Shown: positions 54,700 to 62,440 of the stretch, one piece after another
How positions within the stretch are numbered: position 1 is the first letter of the stretch
Layout of the letters: each line of letters opens with the position of its first letter
Source of the DNA: CAWGLW01 sp963823525
GTDB taxonomy: Bacteria; Pseudomonadota; Gammaproteobacteria; Steroidobacterales; Steroidobacteraceae
NCBI GenBank assembly: GCA_963823525.1
Contig: CAWGLW010000001.1
Span: forward strand, 248,001-312,000
DNA length: 64,000 nucleotides
Direction of reading: 5' to 3'
Program-made: the position numbers and the translations under genes
Notes under the pieces: generated by a model
What the model saw: the letters and a program-made list of their open reading frames with translations, nothing else
Told to the model about the DNA's origin: nothing
The model's database searches: none

Positions 54700-55167
54700 T
54701 CAGAAATACATCCGCATGATGGCCTCGGCGACGCAGGCCGGTTTTGACTCCCCTTCGATCTCGACGGCGTACTGCTCGGTAAGCTGCAATCCGCCTGCAA
54801 CTTCTTCGACTTTCAGTGGCGTGCAGCGTGCCCGTATGCGGCTGCCCACCTTGACCGCCTGCGGAAAGCGCAGCTTGCCGAGTCCATAATTGATCGCCTG
54901 CTTGATGCCCGGATAAAGCGGCGTCTCGCCATCGACCAGCCCGCGAAGCATCGGGTAAAGCGACAGGGTCAGGTAGCCATGGGCGATCGTCGAACCCCAC
55001 GGTGACTCGCGTGCGGCACGCTCCGGATCGACGTGAATCCACTGGTGATCGCCGGTCGCCTCGGCGAACGCATTGATGCGCTGCTGGGTGATCTCGTACC
55101 AGTCGCTGACAAAGCTCTCCTCGCCAAGCTGGCCGGTAATCTCCTCGAACGCCTGCTGCTGTGACAT
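54700..55167 (-). CDS. MaoC-like (R)-enoyl-CoA hydratase
   Basis: The 155-residue hot-dog protein has the family signature DHQWIHVDPERAARESPWGS then IAHGYLTLSLYPML, with the catalytic Asp and His of MaoC/NodN hydratases. These add water to trans-2-enoyl-CoA and often feed polyhydroxyalkanoate or fatty-acid pathways. It is divergent from phaR (start 55308), a polyhydroxyalkanoate regulator, which fits a role in that pathway; no phaC is in the window. Start at 55167 preferred because MSQQQAFEEI fits the family. Confidence 0.88.
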   Translation of the reverse strand: MSQQQAFEEITGQLGEESFVSDWYEITQQRINAFAEATGDHQWIHVDPERAARESPWGSTIAHGYLTLSLYPMLRGLVDGETPLYPGIKQAINYGLGKLRFPQAVKVGSRIRARCTPLKVEEVAGGLQLTEQYAVEIEGESKPACVAEAIMRMYF

Positions 55168-55307
55168 GGGTTGGACCTCGCTTTTCAGGAAAGGACGCAG
55201 TGCGCAGTGGCGCAAGACTACACCGTGTTCGCTGACCGAGGCCACGCAGCGTCGTCGCCCGCCTCTGAATTATGTGCAGCGCAGCATGGCGTTGTAGAAT
55301 CGTGCCC

Positions 55308-55841
55308 ATGACGCAGGAACGCTTGATCAAGAAGTACGCCAACCGCCGGCTGTACGATGCCTCTCAGAGCCGTCACATCACCCTCGACGACATCCGGGAG
55401 CTCATCGTCAAAAGTGAGCGGATCCGGGTGGTCGAGGACAAGACCGGCAAGGACATCACCCGGCAGATTCTGCTGCAGGTGATCGCGGAACAGGAGCAGT
55501 ACGGCCGCCCGGTCCTGAGTACACGCGTGCTCGAATCCATCATTCGAATTTATGGCAGCCCGATGCAGGGTCTGCTGGCCACTTTCCTGGAACGAAGCGT
55601 CGACACCTTCCTGCGCCAGCAGCAAATTCTCCAGACACAGATCTCCAGGATGGTGGCCAATACGCCGCTGGCCAGCGTGGCTGAAATGACCCGGCAAAAC
55701 CTCGAAGTGCTCTCAAGAATGCAGGAGAACATGTTGAGTGCATTGCTCTCCAGGCGCGACAAATCAGCTGGGACAAAGGCACCCGAGGACGACCCGGCGG
55801 ATGCGCCCGCGCGCCGGACGGGGCGCAACACGCGCGACTGA
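55308..55841 (+). CDS. phaR: Polyhydroxyalkanoate synthesis regulator PhaR
   Basis: PhaR represses phasin and granule-associated genes and binds PHA granules. The 177-residue product has the PHB/PHA DNA-binding domain: RLIKKYANRRLYDASQSRHI and DIRELIVKSERIRVVEDKTG, then KDITRQILLQVIAEQE. The C-terminal region is Pro/Arg/Asp-rich. The ATG at 55308 begins the conserved N-terminus. Its neighbour is a MaoC-like hydratase, but no PHA synthase is nearby. Confidence 0.93.
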   Translation: MTQERLIKKYANRRLYDASQSRHITLDDIRELIVKSERIRVVEDKTGKDITRQILLQVIAEQEQYGRPVLSTRVLESIIRIYGSPMQGLLATFLERSVDTFLRQQQILQTQISRMVANTPLASVAEMTRQNLEVLSRMQENMLSALLSRRDKSAGTKAPEDDPADAPARRTGRNTRD

Positions 55842-55956
55842 TGCAACGGCTTCCGGCCGTTTGCGATAGCCATTTCACATGCACAACGGCGTTGGCAGGG
55901 CCAGTGCCGCCGCACGGTTCGTGCTCAGCTGACCCCGTTGGTGGCAAAATCACTCA

Positions 55957-57432
55957 ATGAACATGCGCATCTGCTTTATATCGGCCGAATTCGCGCCCTT
56001 CGCCAAGCGCGGTGGCCTCGCGGATGTCTCCGCGGCCCTCTCCCGATACCTCGCAGCCCGCGGTCACGACATCCGCGTGTTCATACCCCGGCACGGCCAG
56101 ATGGAATTCGGCGACCTCGTACCGCGGGCCGTCCCGGGCCTGCAGGGTATCGAAGTGCGCACCGGGGCACGCGGGTTCACCTGCAACATCCTCACCATCG
56201 ACGCAGCCGACGCGGCCCTGCCGATCTACCTCGTGGACTGTCCGGAACTGTTCGACCGTCCCGGCATTTACAGCGATGCGCCCGACGAACACCTGCGCTA
56301 TCTGATGCTGACCCGGGCTGCGCTGGAGTGCTGCCAGCGTTTGAAATTCGCGCCGCAGATCGTGCACTGCAATGACTGGCACACCGCTTTCGCCCCGTTA
56401 CTGCTGCGCGAGGCCTACGCCTGGGATACGCAGATCTTCGGCGCGACCCGCAGCGTATTCACGATTCACAACATCGGTTACCAGGGCGTGTTCTCGGCAG
56501 CCAGTGCCGATGACCTGTTGCCGGGCGTGACGCGCGACAGGCTGTACCAGCCGGACCTCGCCGCTGATCGGATCAATCCGATGCGCCACGCGATCATTCA
56601 TGCGGATGCAATCACGACCGTCAGCCCGACGTATGCGCAGGAAATTCGAACCGTTGAGGGTGGCTATGGGCTCGACGCTGACCTGCGGGCACGCGGCAGT
56701 GCCCTCACCGGCATCCTGAATGGCGTTGACTACGACACCTGGAACCCGGCAAAGGATCGCTTCATCCCGCATCCCTATGATGCATCCAACCTGGACGGGA
56801 AAAGACTCAACAGGGACGCCTTGCTCGACCTGCTGCGCCTGGCGCCTGCACCACACGCCCCGCTGATCGGCATGGTCTCGCGCCTGACACGCCAGAAAGG
56901 CATCGATCTGCTTTTCGAAGCACTGCCGGAAATTCTCGAGGGCCGTGACGTCCGCTTCGTCGCACTCGGCGAAGGCGAGCATGGCTACGAGGCGTTCATG
57001 CGCAGCCTGCAGGCAAGGTTTCCGGGACGAGCCGTGTTTCACAGTGGGTACAGCGAAGAACTCGCGCATTTCATCGAGGCCGCCTCGGACATGTTCGTCA
57101 TGCCGTCACTTTACGAACCCTGCGGATTGAATCAGTTGTACAGCCTCAAGTACGGCGCGGTACCGATCGTGCGAAGGACTGGCGGTCTGGCTGATTCGGT
57201 GACGCACTTCGATCCGGCGACCGGCGAAGGCACCGGTGTCGTGTTCAACGACTTCGACAGCGGCGCCATTCGCTGGGCCTTCAATACAGCGCTGGAGTGG
57301 TATGGCTGGCCCAGCGTCTGGCGTCGGCTGGTTCTCAATGGAATGCGCGAAGACTTTTCCTGGGACCGGCAGGGTGCGGCCTACGAACGCCTATACGAGG
57401 AGCTGATTGCATCGACTGCCGGCGCGCCGTAA
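55957..57432 (+). CDS. glgA: Glycogen synthase GlgA
   Basis: GlgA extends alpha-1,4-glucan from ADP-glucose (GT5 family). The 491-residue product has the ADP-glucose-binding lysine motif in FAKRGGLADVSAAL (Lys17), VHCNDWHTAFAPLLLREAY and FTIHNIGYQGVFSA, and the C-terminal GT-B half with ISRLTRQKG-type sequence (SRLTRQKGIDLLFEAL) and MPSLYEPCGLNQLYSLKYG. Length fits. It is convergent with a LEA-type lipoprotein gene, beyond which lies glgC. Confidence 0.96.
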   Translation: MNMRICFISAEFAPFAKRGGLADVSAALSRYLAARGHDIRVFIPRHGQMEFGDLVPRAVPGLQGIEVRTGARGFTCNILTIDAADAALPIYLVDCPELFDRPGIYSDAPDEHLRYLMLTRAALECCQRLKFAPQIVHCNDWHTAFAPLLLREAYAWDTQIFGATRSVFTIHNIGYQGVFSAASADDLLPGVTRDRLYQPDLAADRINPMRHAIIHADAITTVSPTYAQEIRTVEGGYGLDADLRARGSALTGILNGVDYDTWNPAKDRFIPHPYDASNLDGKRLNRDALLDLLRLAPAPHAPLIGMVSRLTRQKGIDLLFEALPEILEGRDVRFVALGEGEHGYEAFMRSLQARFPGRAVFHSGYSEELAHFIEAASDMFVMPSLYEPCGLNQLYSLKYGAVPIVRRTGGLADSVTHFDPATGEGTGVVFNDFDSGAIRWAFNTALEWYGWPSVWRRLVLNGMREDFSWDRQGAAYERLYEELIASTAGAP

Positions 57433-57453
57433 GCGGCGCCGGCCCGGCGCAAG

Positions 57454-57960
57454 TCAGAGTGTGGTCTCGCCCGGCTTGCCTGAGTCCAGCGTCCTGCCGA
57501 AGTCGAGCGTGCCTTTATTGCTGAACGGGATCTTTTTCATCATCCCCTTGTCGACGTACAGCGTGCCGACAATTTCGTAGTCGAGGTTCTCGAGCTTTCC
57601 ACCCCCCATTCGGCTGATCAGGCGCCCGAACGCACTGACAAAACTCGTCGTTATGGTCAGGTCGAACTCCGCTTCACCCAGCGCAGGAATGATGAATTGG
57701 TCGTTGCTGACACCCTCGGCAAAACGGTCGCCGAGGATCAGTACCTCGAAGTCGATGCCACGCACCGGCAATTCGAGCTCATTGGGATTCTGAACCTGCA
57801 GACGGGCCTTGAACTTCTGCGCAAACATATCCGAGGAGAGCACCTGGATGCCCAGAATCTGGATGCGGGGCGGTACGAGGTCTGCCATATTGGTCGCACA
57901 GGCGGCCAGCAGGGCGGCAGCACCCGCTACGATCAACACACGAGAAATGATTCTGAACAT
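57454..57960 (-). CDS. LEA type 2 (WHy domain) lipoprotein
   Basis: The 168-residue product has a lipoprotein signal (AALLAAC, Cys21) and a water-stress/hypersensitive-response (WHy, LEA type 2) domain: VPPRIQILGIQVLSSDMFAQ, KARLQVQNPNELELPVRGID, and a second strand set with EAEFDLTITTSFVSAF. LEA proteins protect other proteins during desiccation or salt stress. It lies between glgC and glgA, so glycogen and stress protection may share a context. Confidence 0.88.
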   Translation of the reverse strand: MFRIISRVLIVAGAAALLAACATNMADLVPPRIQILGIQVLSSDMFAQKFKARLQVQNPNELELPVRGIDFEVLILGDRFAEGVSNDQFIIPALGEAEFDLTITTSFVSAFGRLISRMGGGKLENLDYEIVGTLYVDKGMMKKIPFSNKGTLDFGRTLDSGKPGETTL

Positions 57961-57989
57961 CCGGGCACTCTCCGTCGGATAACAGGGGA

Positions 57990-59280
57990 TTACCGGGCGG
58001 CCTTCCCGGCCCGGGTGTGACTGCGCAACATGGACTGCGACACAACGATGACGCCGCCCTCGGTCACAAAGAAACGTTCGCGGTCGGCCTGAGGATCGAC
58101 ACCGATATGCGTACCGTCTGGAATCGATGCGCCCTCGTCGATGATCGCGTTACGAACCACACAGTGCTCGCCAATCCTGACGCGCGGCAATACGACTGAT
58201 CGTTCCACCGTCGTGAACTCGTGCAGGCGAACATTGGAGAAGAGCAACGAATCTCTGACGGTGGCGCCGGAGATGATGCAACCGCCGGAGACCATGGAAT
58301 CGAGGGCCTGTCCGCGCCGGCCTTCATCATCAAAGACAAACTTCGCCGGAGGCAACTGTTCCTGGTAGGTCCATATCGGCCATTGTTCGTCGTAAATATT
58401 CAGCTCCGGCGAGACGCGCACGAGCTCCATGTTCGCCTCGTAGTAGGCATCGAGCGTACCGACGTCCCGCCAGTAGTTCTGTGCCTTGGTGCGGACGTCT
58501 TCGAACGGGTAGGCGTACACCCGCAGGCTTCCAATCGCGTCAGGGATGATGTTGCGACCGAAGTCATGCGAAGAACCCGGCTTCCCGGCAGTCCTCACGC
58601 AGCAGGCGTTCGAGCAGTCGCGGGTTGAAGATATAGATCCCCATCGAGGCCAGCGTCACGTCCGGCCGCCCGGGCAACGGGTCAGGGTTCTTCGGCTTTT
58701 CCTGGAACCGCGTGACACGATTGTCCTCATCGACCGTCAGCACACCGAATTCACTGGCGCGATCGCGGGGCACCTCGACGACGCCGACCGTGATGTCGGC
58801 GTCGTTCTCCACGTGTGCGCCAATCATCGGCCCGTAGTCCATCTTGTAGATGTGGTCGCCGGCCAGCACGAGCACGTGCAGCGGTCGATGTTGCCGGATG
58901 AGGTCCATGTTCTGCCAGACCGCGTCGGCCGTTCCCTTGTACCAGTCCTCCCCGTGCTGCTGCTGGGCAGGAAGGATCTCGACAAACTCACCGAACTCGC
59001 CGCGCAGGTAGCCCCAGCCGCGCTGGATGTGCCGTATCAGGTCGTGCGCCTTGTACTGCGTCATCACGGAAATCTGGCGGATACCGGAGTTGACGCAGTT
59101 CGAGAAAACAAAATCGATGATGCGGAACTTGCCGCCAAACGGGGTGGCCGGCTTGCAGCGCTGCTCGGTCAGGTCTTTCAGTCGTTCTCCACGGCCACCG
59201 GCCAGCACGATGGCAAGGGTGCCACTGGTCAGGCGGCTGAGGTAGCGCCGCGGCGCCACCGATCCGGTTATTTCTGACAT
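57990..59280 (-). pseudogene. glgC: Glucose-1-phosphate adenylyltransferase GlgC, frameshifted
   Basis: GlgC makes ADP-glucose, the donor for GlgA. Read from the ATG at 59278-59280, the first frame gives the nucleotidyltransferase domain: AIVLAGGRGERLKDLTEQRC, FGGKFRIIDFVFSNC, WYKGTADAVWQNMD and LVLAGDHIYKMDYG. It stops at TGA (58564-58566) after REDCREAGFFA. The other frame continues the same protein exactly where expected: SSHDFGRNIIPD, YWRDVGTLDAYYEANMEL, the beta-helix domain (VSGGCIISGATVRDSLLFS) and a C-terminal Arg-rich tail. One extra base in the GGG run at 58576-58578 explains it: without it, AG-SSHDFG is read through. Either a recent mutation or a sequencing/assembly error. Confidence 0.9.
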
Positions 59281-59442
59281 CTGCCGCGCACTCCTGTTTG
59301 CTCTGCTCCCGGTCCGAAAGGATGTTACAGACCCGACGTGACAGCCGACAGCTTGGAAAACCGTCGGCAAGTGTCGCCGGCCGTCGGCTGCTGCGCACAC
59401 GACGGGTGCCTTAGCCACGACACGCTATTAACTACCCATTGC

Positions 59443-59477
59443 TACTATTGACTTCATAGTAATACTGATTGTTTAAT
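59443..59477 (+). promoter_or_regulatory. Promoter and inverted repeat of the PadR operon
   Basis: TTGACT (59448-59453) and TTTAAT (59472-59477) match sigma-70 -35 and -10 elements at five of six positions each, with an 18-base spacer. The inverted repeat TACTAT-N7-ATAGTA (59443-59448 and 59456-59461) overlaps the -35 element, where repressor binding would block initiation; autoregulation by the PadR protein is a plausible inference. Confidence 0.5.
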
Positions 59478-59507
59478 ATCCCTGATTCCTTAATATGATC
59501 GTCGAAA

Positions 59508-59918
59508 ATGATCGCAGCAGACATTGCAGAGAACGAGGGTCATAAGGCCAGCAGCCTCGAACGAAAGTTCCAGCGCGAACTGGGCGCCGGGCTCACATCG
59601 CTGGTGCTGCTGGCCGTGCTCGCGGCCGCCGACGAAGACCTCTACGGCTATGAGATCGCCCGGCAGCTCAGTTCGGCCGGCGAAAACCCCGGCCCATTCA
59701 AACAAGGTGCGCTCTACCCGGTGTTGCGCAACATGAGCGCGGGCGGCCTGCTCTCCAGCCGGGTCGTGCCATCTTATTCGGGGCCACCCCGACGCTACTA
59801 CCGCATCACATCGCTGGGCCGGGAGGTCCTCAAGTCGTGGCTCGCGACCTGGGCGACGACCCGGTCGTTTGTCGACTCTATCGTCCAGGAAGCCAGCCCG
59901 CAGGAGCCCGCGCCATGA
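59508..59918 (+). CDS. PadR-family transcriptional regulator
   Basis: The 136-residue product has the PadR winged-helix domain: LTSLVLLAVLAAADEDLYGY then EIARQLSS, GALYPVLRNMSAGGLLSSRV, and the wing YSGPPRRYYRITSLGREVLK. PadR proteins are usually repressors that sense phenolics, drugs or envelope stress. The stop overlaps the following gene by four bases (ATGA). PadR genes coupled to DUF1700/HAAS-type membrane proteins are common and likely control them. The promoter just upstream carries an inverted repeat. Confidence 0.92.
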   Translation: MIAADIAENEGHKASSLERKFQRELGAGLTSLVLLAVLAAADEDLYGYEIARQLSSAGENPGPFKQGALYPVLRNMSAGGLLSSRVVPSYSGPPRRYYRITSLGREVLKSWLATWATTRSFVDSIVQEASPQEPAP

Positions 59919-60817
59919 GCATCCATCCCCGCTCTATTCAGGAGTACCTGGATTCCCTGCAGGCTGCGCTGCACGGGGCCGACCGCGCCCTCGTACAGGA
60001 CGCCCTCTATGATGCGGAGGAACACCTTCGCGCCGAACTGAGCCAGAGCCCGGATGAAAGCGAGTCGCAGGTACTCGAGCGCATCGTCGCCAGCTACGGT
60101 GCCCCGGACGAAGTGGCCGAAGCCTACCGCTCGAACGAGATCACGGTGCAGGCCGCGCTGCGTACGCCCACGCCAACGCCCCGCCAGTCGGTCCTGGGCC
60201 GCTTTTTCGGTGTCTACACCGATCCGCGCTGTTACCTTTCGCTGCTCTATATGTTGCTGGCGCTTTTTACCGGCGTTTTCTACTTCACGTTCGCGGTTAC
60301 CGGCGCGTCACTGTCAGTTGGCCTCGCGATCCTCATCATCGGTATCCCGTTCTTCCTGCTGTATGTCGGCACGGCGCGGTTGCTCGCGCTGGCCGAAGGC
60401 CGGCTGGTCGAGTCGATGCTCGGGACTCGAATGCCACGACGGCCTCCTTATCCGGATCGGCACATGCCCTGGATGAAGCGGGTCGCCGAGATGCTCAAGG
60501 ACCCTCGCACCTGGGGCACGCTGCTGTATTTTGTCCTGATGCTGCCACTGGGCATCTTCTATTTTGTCTTCGCGGTGGTCGGCATGGTCACTTCTTTCGC
60601 AATCATTGTCGCCCCCATGCTGCTACTTCTTTACCATCTCGGCCTGGTGGAGATCCACGGCGACGTGCTGCAGACCCCTCATCCGGCGCTGCTGCCCCTG
60701 ATCTCGATTCTGGGAATCGTGCTTCTGACCTCGACGATGCACCTTGCGAGAGGGATTGGGTACCTGCATGGCCAACTCGCGAAATCGCTGCTTGTCCAGG
60801 CGCCGCGCGCCGACTGA
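59915..60817 (+). CDS. Membrane protein with HAAS/DUF1700-like N-terminus and sensor-like helices
   Basis: The 300-residue protein has a soluble N-terminal helical region (about 1-75: IQEYLDSLQAALHGADRALV, then DALYDAEEHLRAEL) typical of the HAAS domain, and four hydrophobic helices (about 108-160 and 205-280), resembling the putative sensor domain. It overlaps padR by four bases. Such pairs likely form a regulatory unit in which the membrane protein signals to PadR; the signal is not known. The ATG at 59915 is preferred because of this overlap. Confidence 0.85.
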   Translation: MSIHPRSIQEYLDSLQAALHGADRALVQDALYDAEEHLRAELSQSPDESESQVLERIVASYGAPDEVAEAYRSNEITVQAALRTPTPTPRQSVLGRFFGVYTDPRCYLSLLYMLLALFTGVFYFTFAVTGASLSVGLAILIIGIPFFLLYVGTARLLALAEGRLVESMLGTRMPRRPPYPDRHMPWMKRVAEMLKDPRTWGTLLYFVLMLPLGIFYFVFAVVGMVTSFAIIVAPMLLLLYHLGLVEIHGDVLQTPHPALLPLISILGIVLLTSTMHLARGIGYLHGQLAKSLLVQAPRAD

Positions 60818-61433
60818 GACAACCACAAAGCCCGTCGCCATTCACTGGCCGGTCGCGCTGTGGATGGCGGGCGCCGTATTCGGTGCGGCCGCTGCAACCG
60901 ATGATTCAGTAACCGAAACGAGCGATGACGCCGGGGCCCCGCAGAGCGCGCTCTGCCGGAATGCCCCCGAGGGCTACCTGCGCATGCGACTGCAGGGAGC
61001 CATCGACGCGGACCTCGACTGGTCGGCTGTCGATCAACAGTGCCTTGGCGCGCTGCGGCCCGGCGGCAATGGCATCCGATTGATCTACAAAGGTTCCACC
61101 GAGGCCGGGGAGCCCCTGCTGGTGGTCATCGGCGCCGGCCCTCTGGCCGAGGGCGAACAGGCCCGTCACGTCGCGGCAAACATGACGATCGTGCTTGAAG
61201 ACGGCGGCCCGTTCTATTCAACGCGAGGCGATGACAAGTGCGCACTCGACGAAGTCAGCCAGGAGGCCGTGCCGCCGCGCGCCCATCGCTACCGGGTCAG
61301 TGCCCGCGGGTACTGTACGCAGCCCGCGCGCGCCATCGCGGGCGACGGCTCCGTTTTCGTTTCGCGCTTCGATCTGGTGGCGCTGGTGGACTATGGCCCC
61401 GACGAGCCAGCGGCCGAAGGAAGCTTGAAATGA
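60768..61433 (+). CDS. Exported protein of unknown function
   Basis: The product (about 221 residues from ATG 60768) has an Arg-rich start followed by a hydrophobic segment (PVALWMAGAVFGAAAA), giving a probable signal peptide, then a mature domain with four Cys (LCRNAPEGYLRMRL, QQCLGALRPGG, DDKCALDEV and RGYCTQPARA) that could form two disulfides. I recognise no family. The start overlaps the end of the upstream gene by about 50 bases and is uncertain; the stop overlaps the next start (ATGA). Confidence 0.7.
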   Translation: MANSRNRCLSRRRAPTETTTKPVAIHWPVALWMAGAVFGAAAATDDSVTETSDDAGAPQSALCRNAPEGYLRMRLQGAIDADLDWSAVDQQCLGALRPGGNGIRLIYKGSTEAGEPLLVVIGAGPLAEGEQARHVAANMTIVLEDGGPFYSTRGDDKCALDEVSQEAVPPRAHRYRVSARGYCTQPARAIAGDGSVFVSRFDLVALVDYGPDEPAAEGSLK

Positions 61434-61945
61434 AACGACGATCCATCGTTTGCGCTCTGCTGAGCGCAGCCCTGCTGATGACGACGGCTGCAACCCCGGC
61501 GGTCGAAAGGCAATCCGCGCGGCCGCTGTCTGCGTTCCCGCGCGAAGAAATCATTATCGAGACACCCGGTGCCCGCCGGCATTTTTTCCAGGCCTGGAGG
61601 GCCGATACACCGGCGAGTCGCGCGCAGGGACTGATGTTCGTGGACCGGCTGGGCCCTGGCCAGGCCATGGTGTTCGTCTACGGGCAGCCGCAGCGGGTCG
61701 CGATGTGGATGAAGAACACATTGATTCCGCTCGACATGTTGTTCGTCGATACGGATGGCTGCGTGGCCCATGTTCATGAGCAGGCACAGCCGGGATCGCT
61801 GGAAACGATCAGCGCAGACGTTCCGGTCGTACTCGTGATCGAGCTGGCCGGCGGCAGCGTAAAGCGCCTCGGGCTCGCCACCGGCGACCGCGTGCTGCGA
61901 CCGGCCGCCGGCTGGCCGGTCACGCAAGCAGCCACCTGTCGTTGA
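61430..61945 (+). CDS. DUF192 secreted protein
   Basis: The 171-residue product has a signal peptide (CALLSAALLMTTAATPAV) and a DUF192 domain: ETPGARRHFFQAWRADTPAS, then AQGLMFVDRLGPGQAMVFVY, VAMWMKNTLIPLDMLFVDTD and VLVIELAGGSVKRLGL. DUF192 proteins are small periplasmic proteins of unknown biochemical role. It is the last gene of the padR operon, overlapping the upstream gene by four bases. Confidence 0.92.
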   Translation: MKRRSIVCALLSAALLMTTAATPAVERQSARPLSAFPREEIIIETPGARRHFFQAWRADTPASRAQGLMFVDRLGPGQAMVFVYGQPQRVAMWMKNTLIPLDMLFVDTDGCVAHVHEQAQPGSLETISADVPVVLVIELAGGSVKRLGLATGDRVLRPAAGWPVTQAATCR

Positions 61946-61948
61946 ACG

Positions 61949-61964
61949 ATTTAAATATTTAAAT
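61949..61964. promoter_or_regulatory. 16-bp AT palindrome (ATTTAAAT twice)
   Basis: ATTTAAATATTTAAAT is its own reverse complement and also a tandem repeat of an 8-bp palindrome, striking in this GC-rich sequence. It starts four bases after the stop of the DUF192 gene and about 476 bases before the receptor. Its role (terminator flank, DNA-bending or protein-binding site) is unknown. Confidence 0.45.
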
Positions 61965-62270
61965 TCAATAAGATAGGTCATTTCGCCGGGCGCCGCTCCG
62001 GTGCGCTCCAGCTCCGTGCCGACGCCCGTCCCCGACAGTGGCGCGGACCATGCATCGCGCTTCGCAAAGACCCGGCGTGCAGGCGGCGGCGCCCGGACAG
62101 CTGACGATTCGTGGCGCCAAACCGACAAAGCCGCCGGCACGGCTTGTAGCGCTGTGACCACAAAAGTCACCGGGAGGGAATCCGGGCGCTCCGAGTGCAC
62201 GGGTTTGAAGCATTCAAAACACGGCAAAAGAAGCCTTCGGCGGATCCTGTTGTATTTTGTCCACAATGGC

Positions 62271-62299
62271 TTCACAGGCTCCGGAATGCGTTGTATGAT
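62271..62299 (+). promoter_or_regulatory. Sigma-70 promoter upstream of the TonB-dependent receptor
   Basis: TTCACA (62271-62276) and TATGAT (62294-62299) each match the consensus at five of six positions, with the ideal 17-base spacer. This predicts a 5' leader of about 135 bases before the receptor start codon. Confidence 0.6.
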
Positions 62300-62440
62300 C
62301 CGCGTCACTTGTGGCGGATCTGCGGCGTACCGAGAGTTGTGGCGCAGGTCCGTTCACGGGGGCACGTGTCGGTTCACGGCCGATTAGTTGCCGGACGTGA
62401 ATCAGTCGCAACTTAAACACACTCTCTCAGGAGTCAACTG

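Larger units (their letters stand above)
61946..62440 (+). other. Long intergenic region with AT palindrome and promoter
   Basis: No coding frame is supported in these 495 bases. They contain a 16-bp palindrome at the left (61949-61964), a small inverted repeat (GTGAC at 62154-62158 with GTCAC at 62166-62170), a strong promoter-like element (62271-62299), and a Shine-Dalgarno sequence (CAGGAG) just before the TonB-dependent receptor start. A short regulatory RNA or a regulated leader cannot be excluded. Confidence 0.5.

Noticed and set aside
58564..58580. Programmed frameshift in glgC
   Set aside because: No slippery heptamer or stimulatory structure is evident, and GlgC is not known to be made this way.
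61949..61964. AT palindrome as a replication origin
   Set aside because: No DnaA boxes, no dnaA/parAB neighbours and no skew evidence can be seen.
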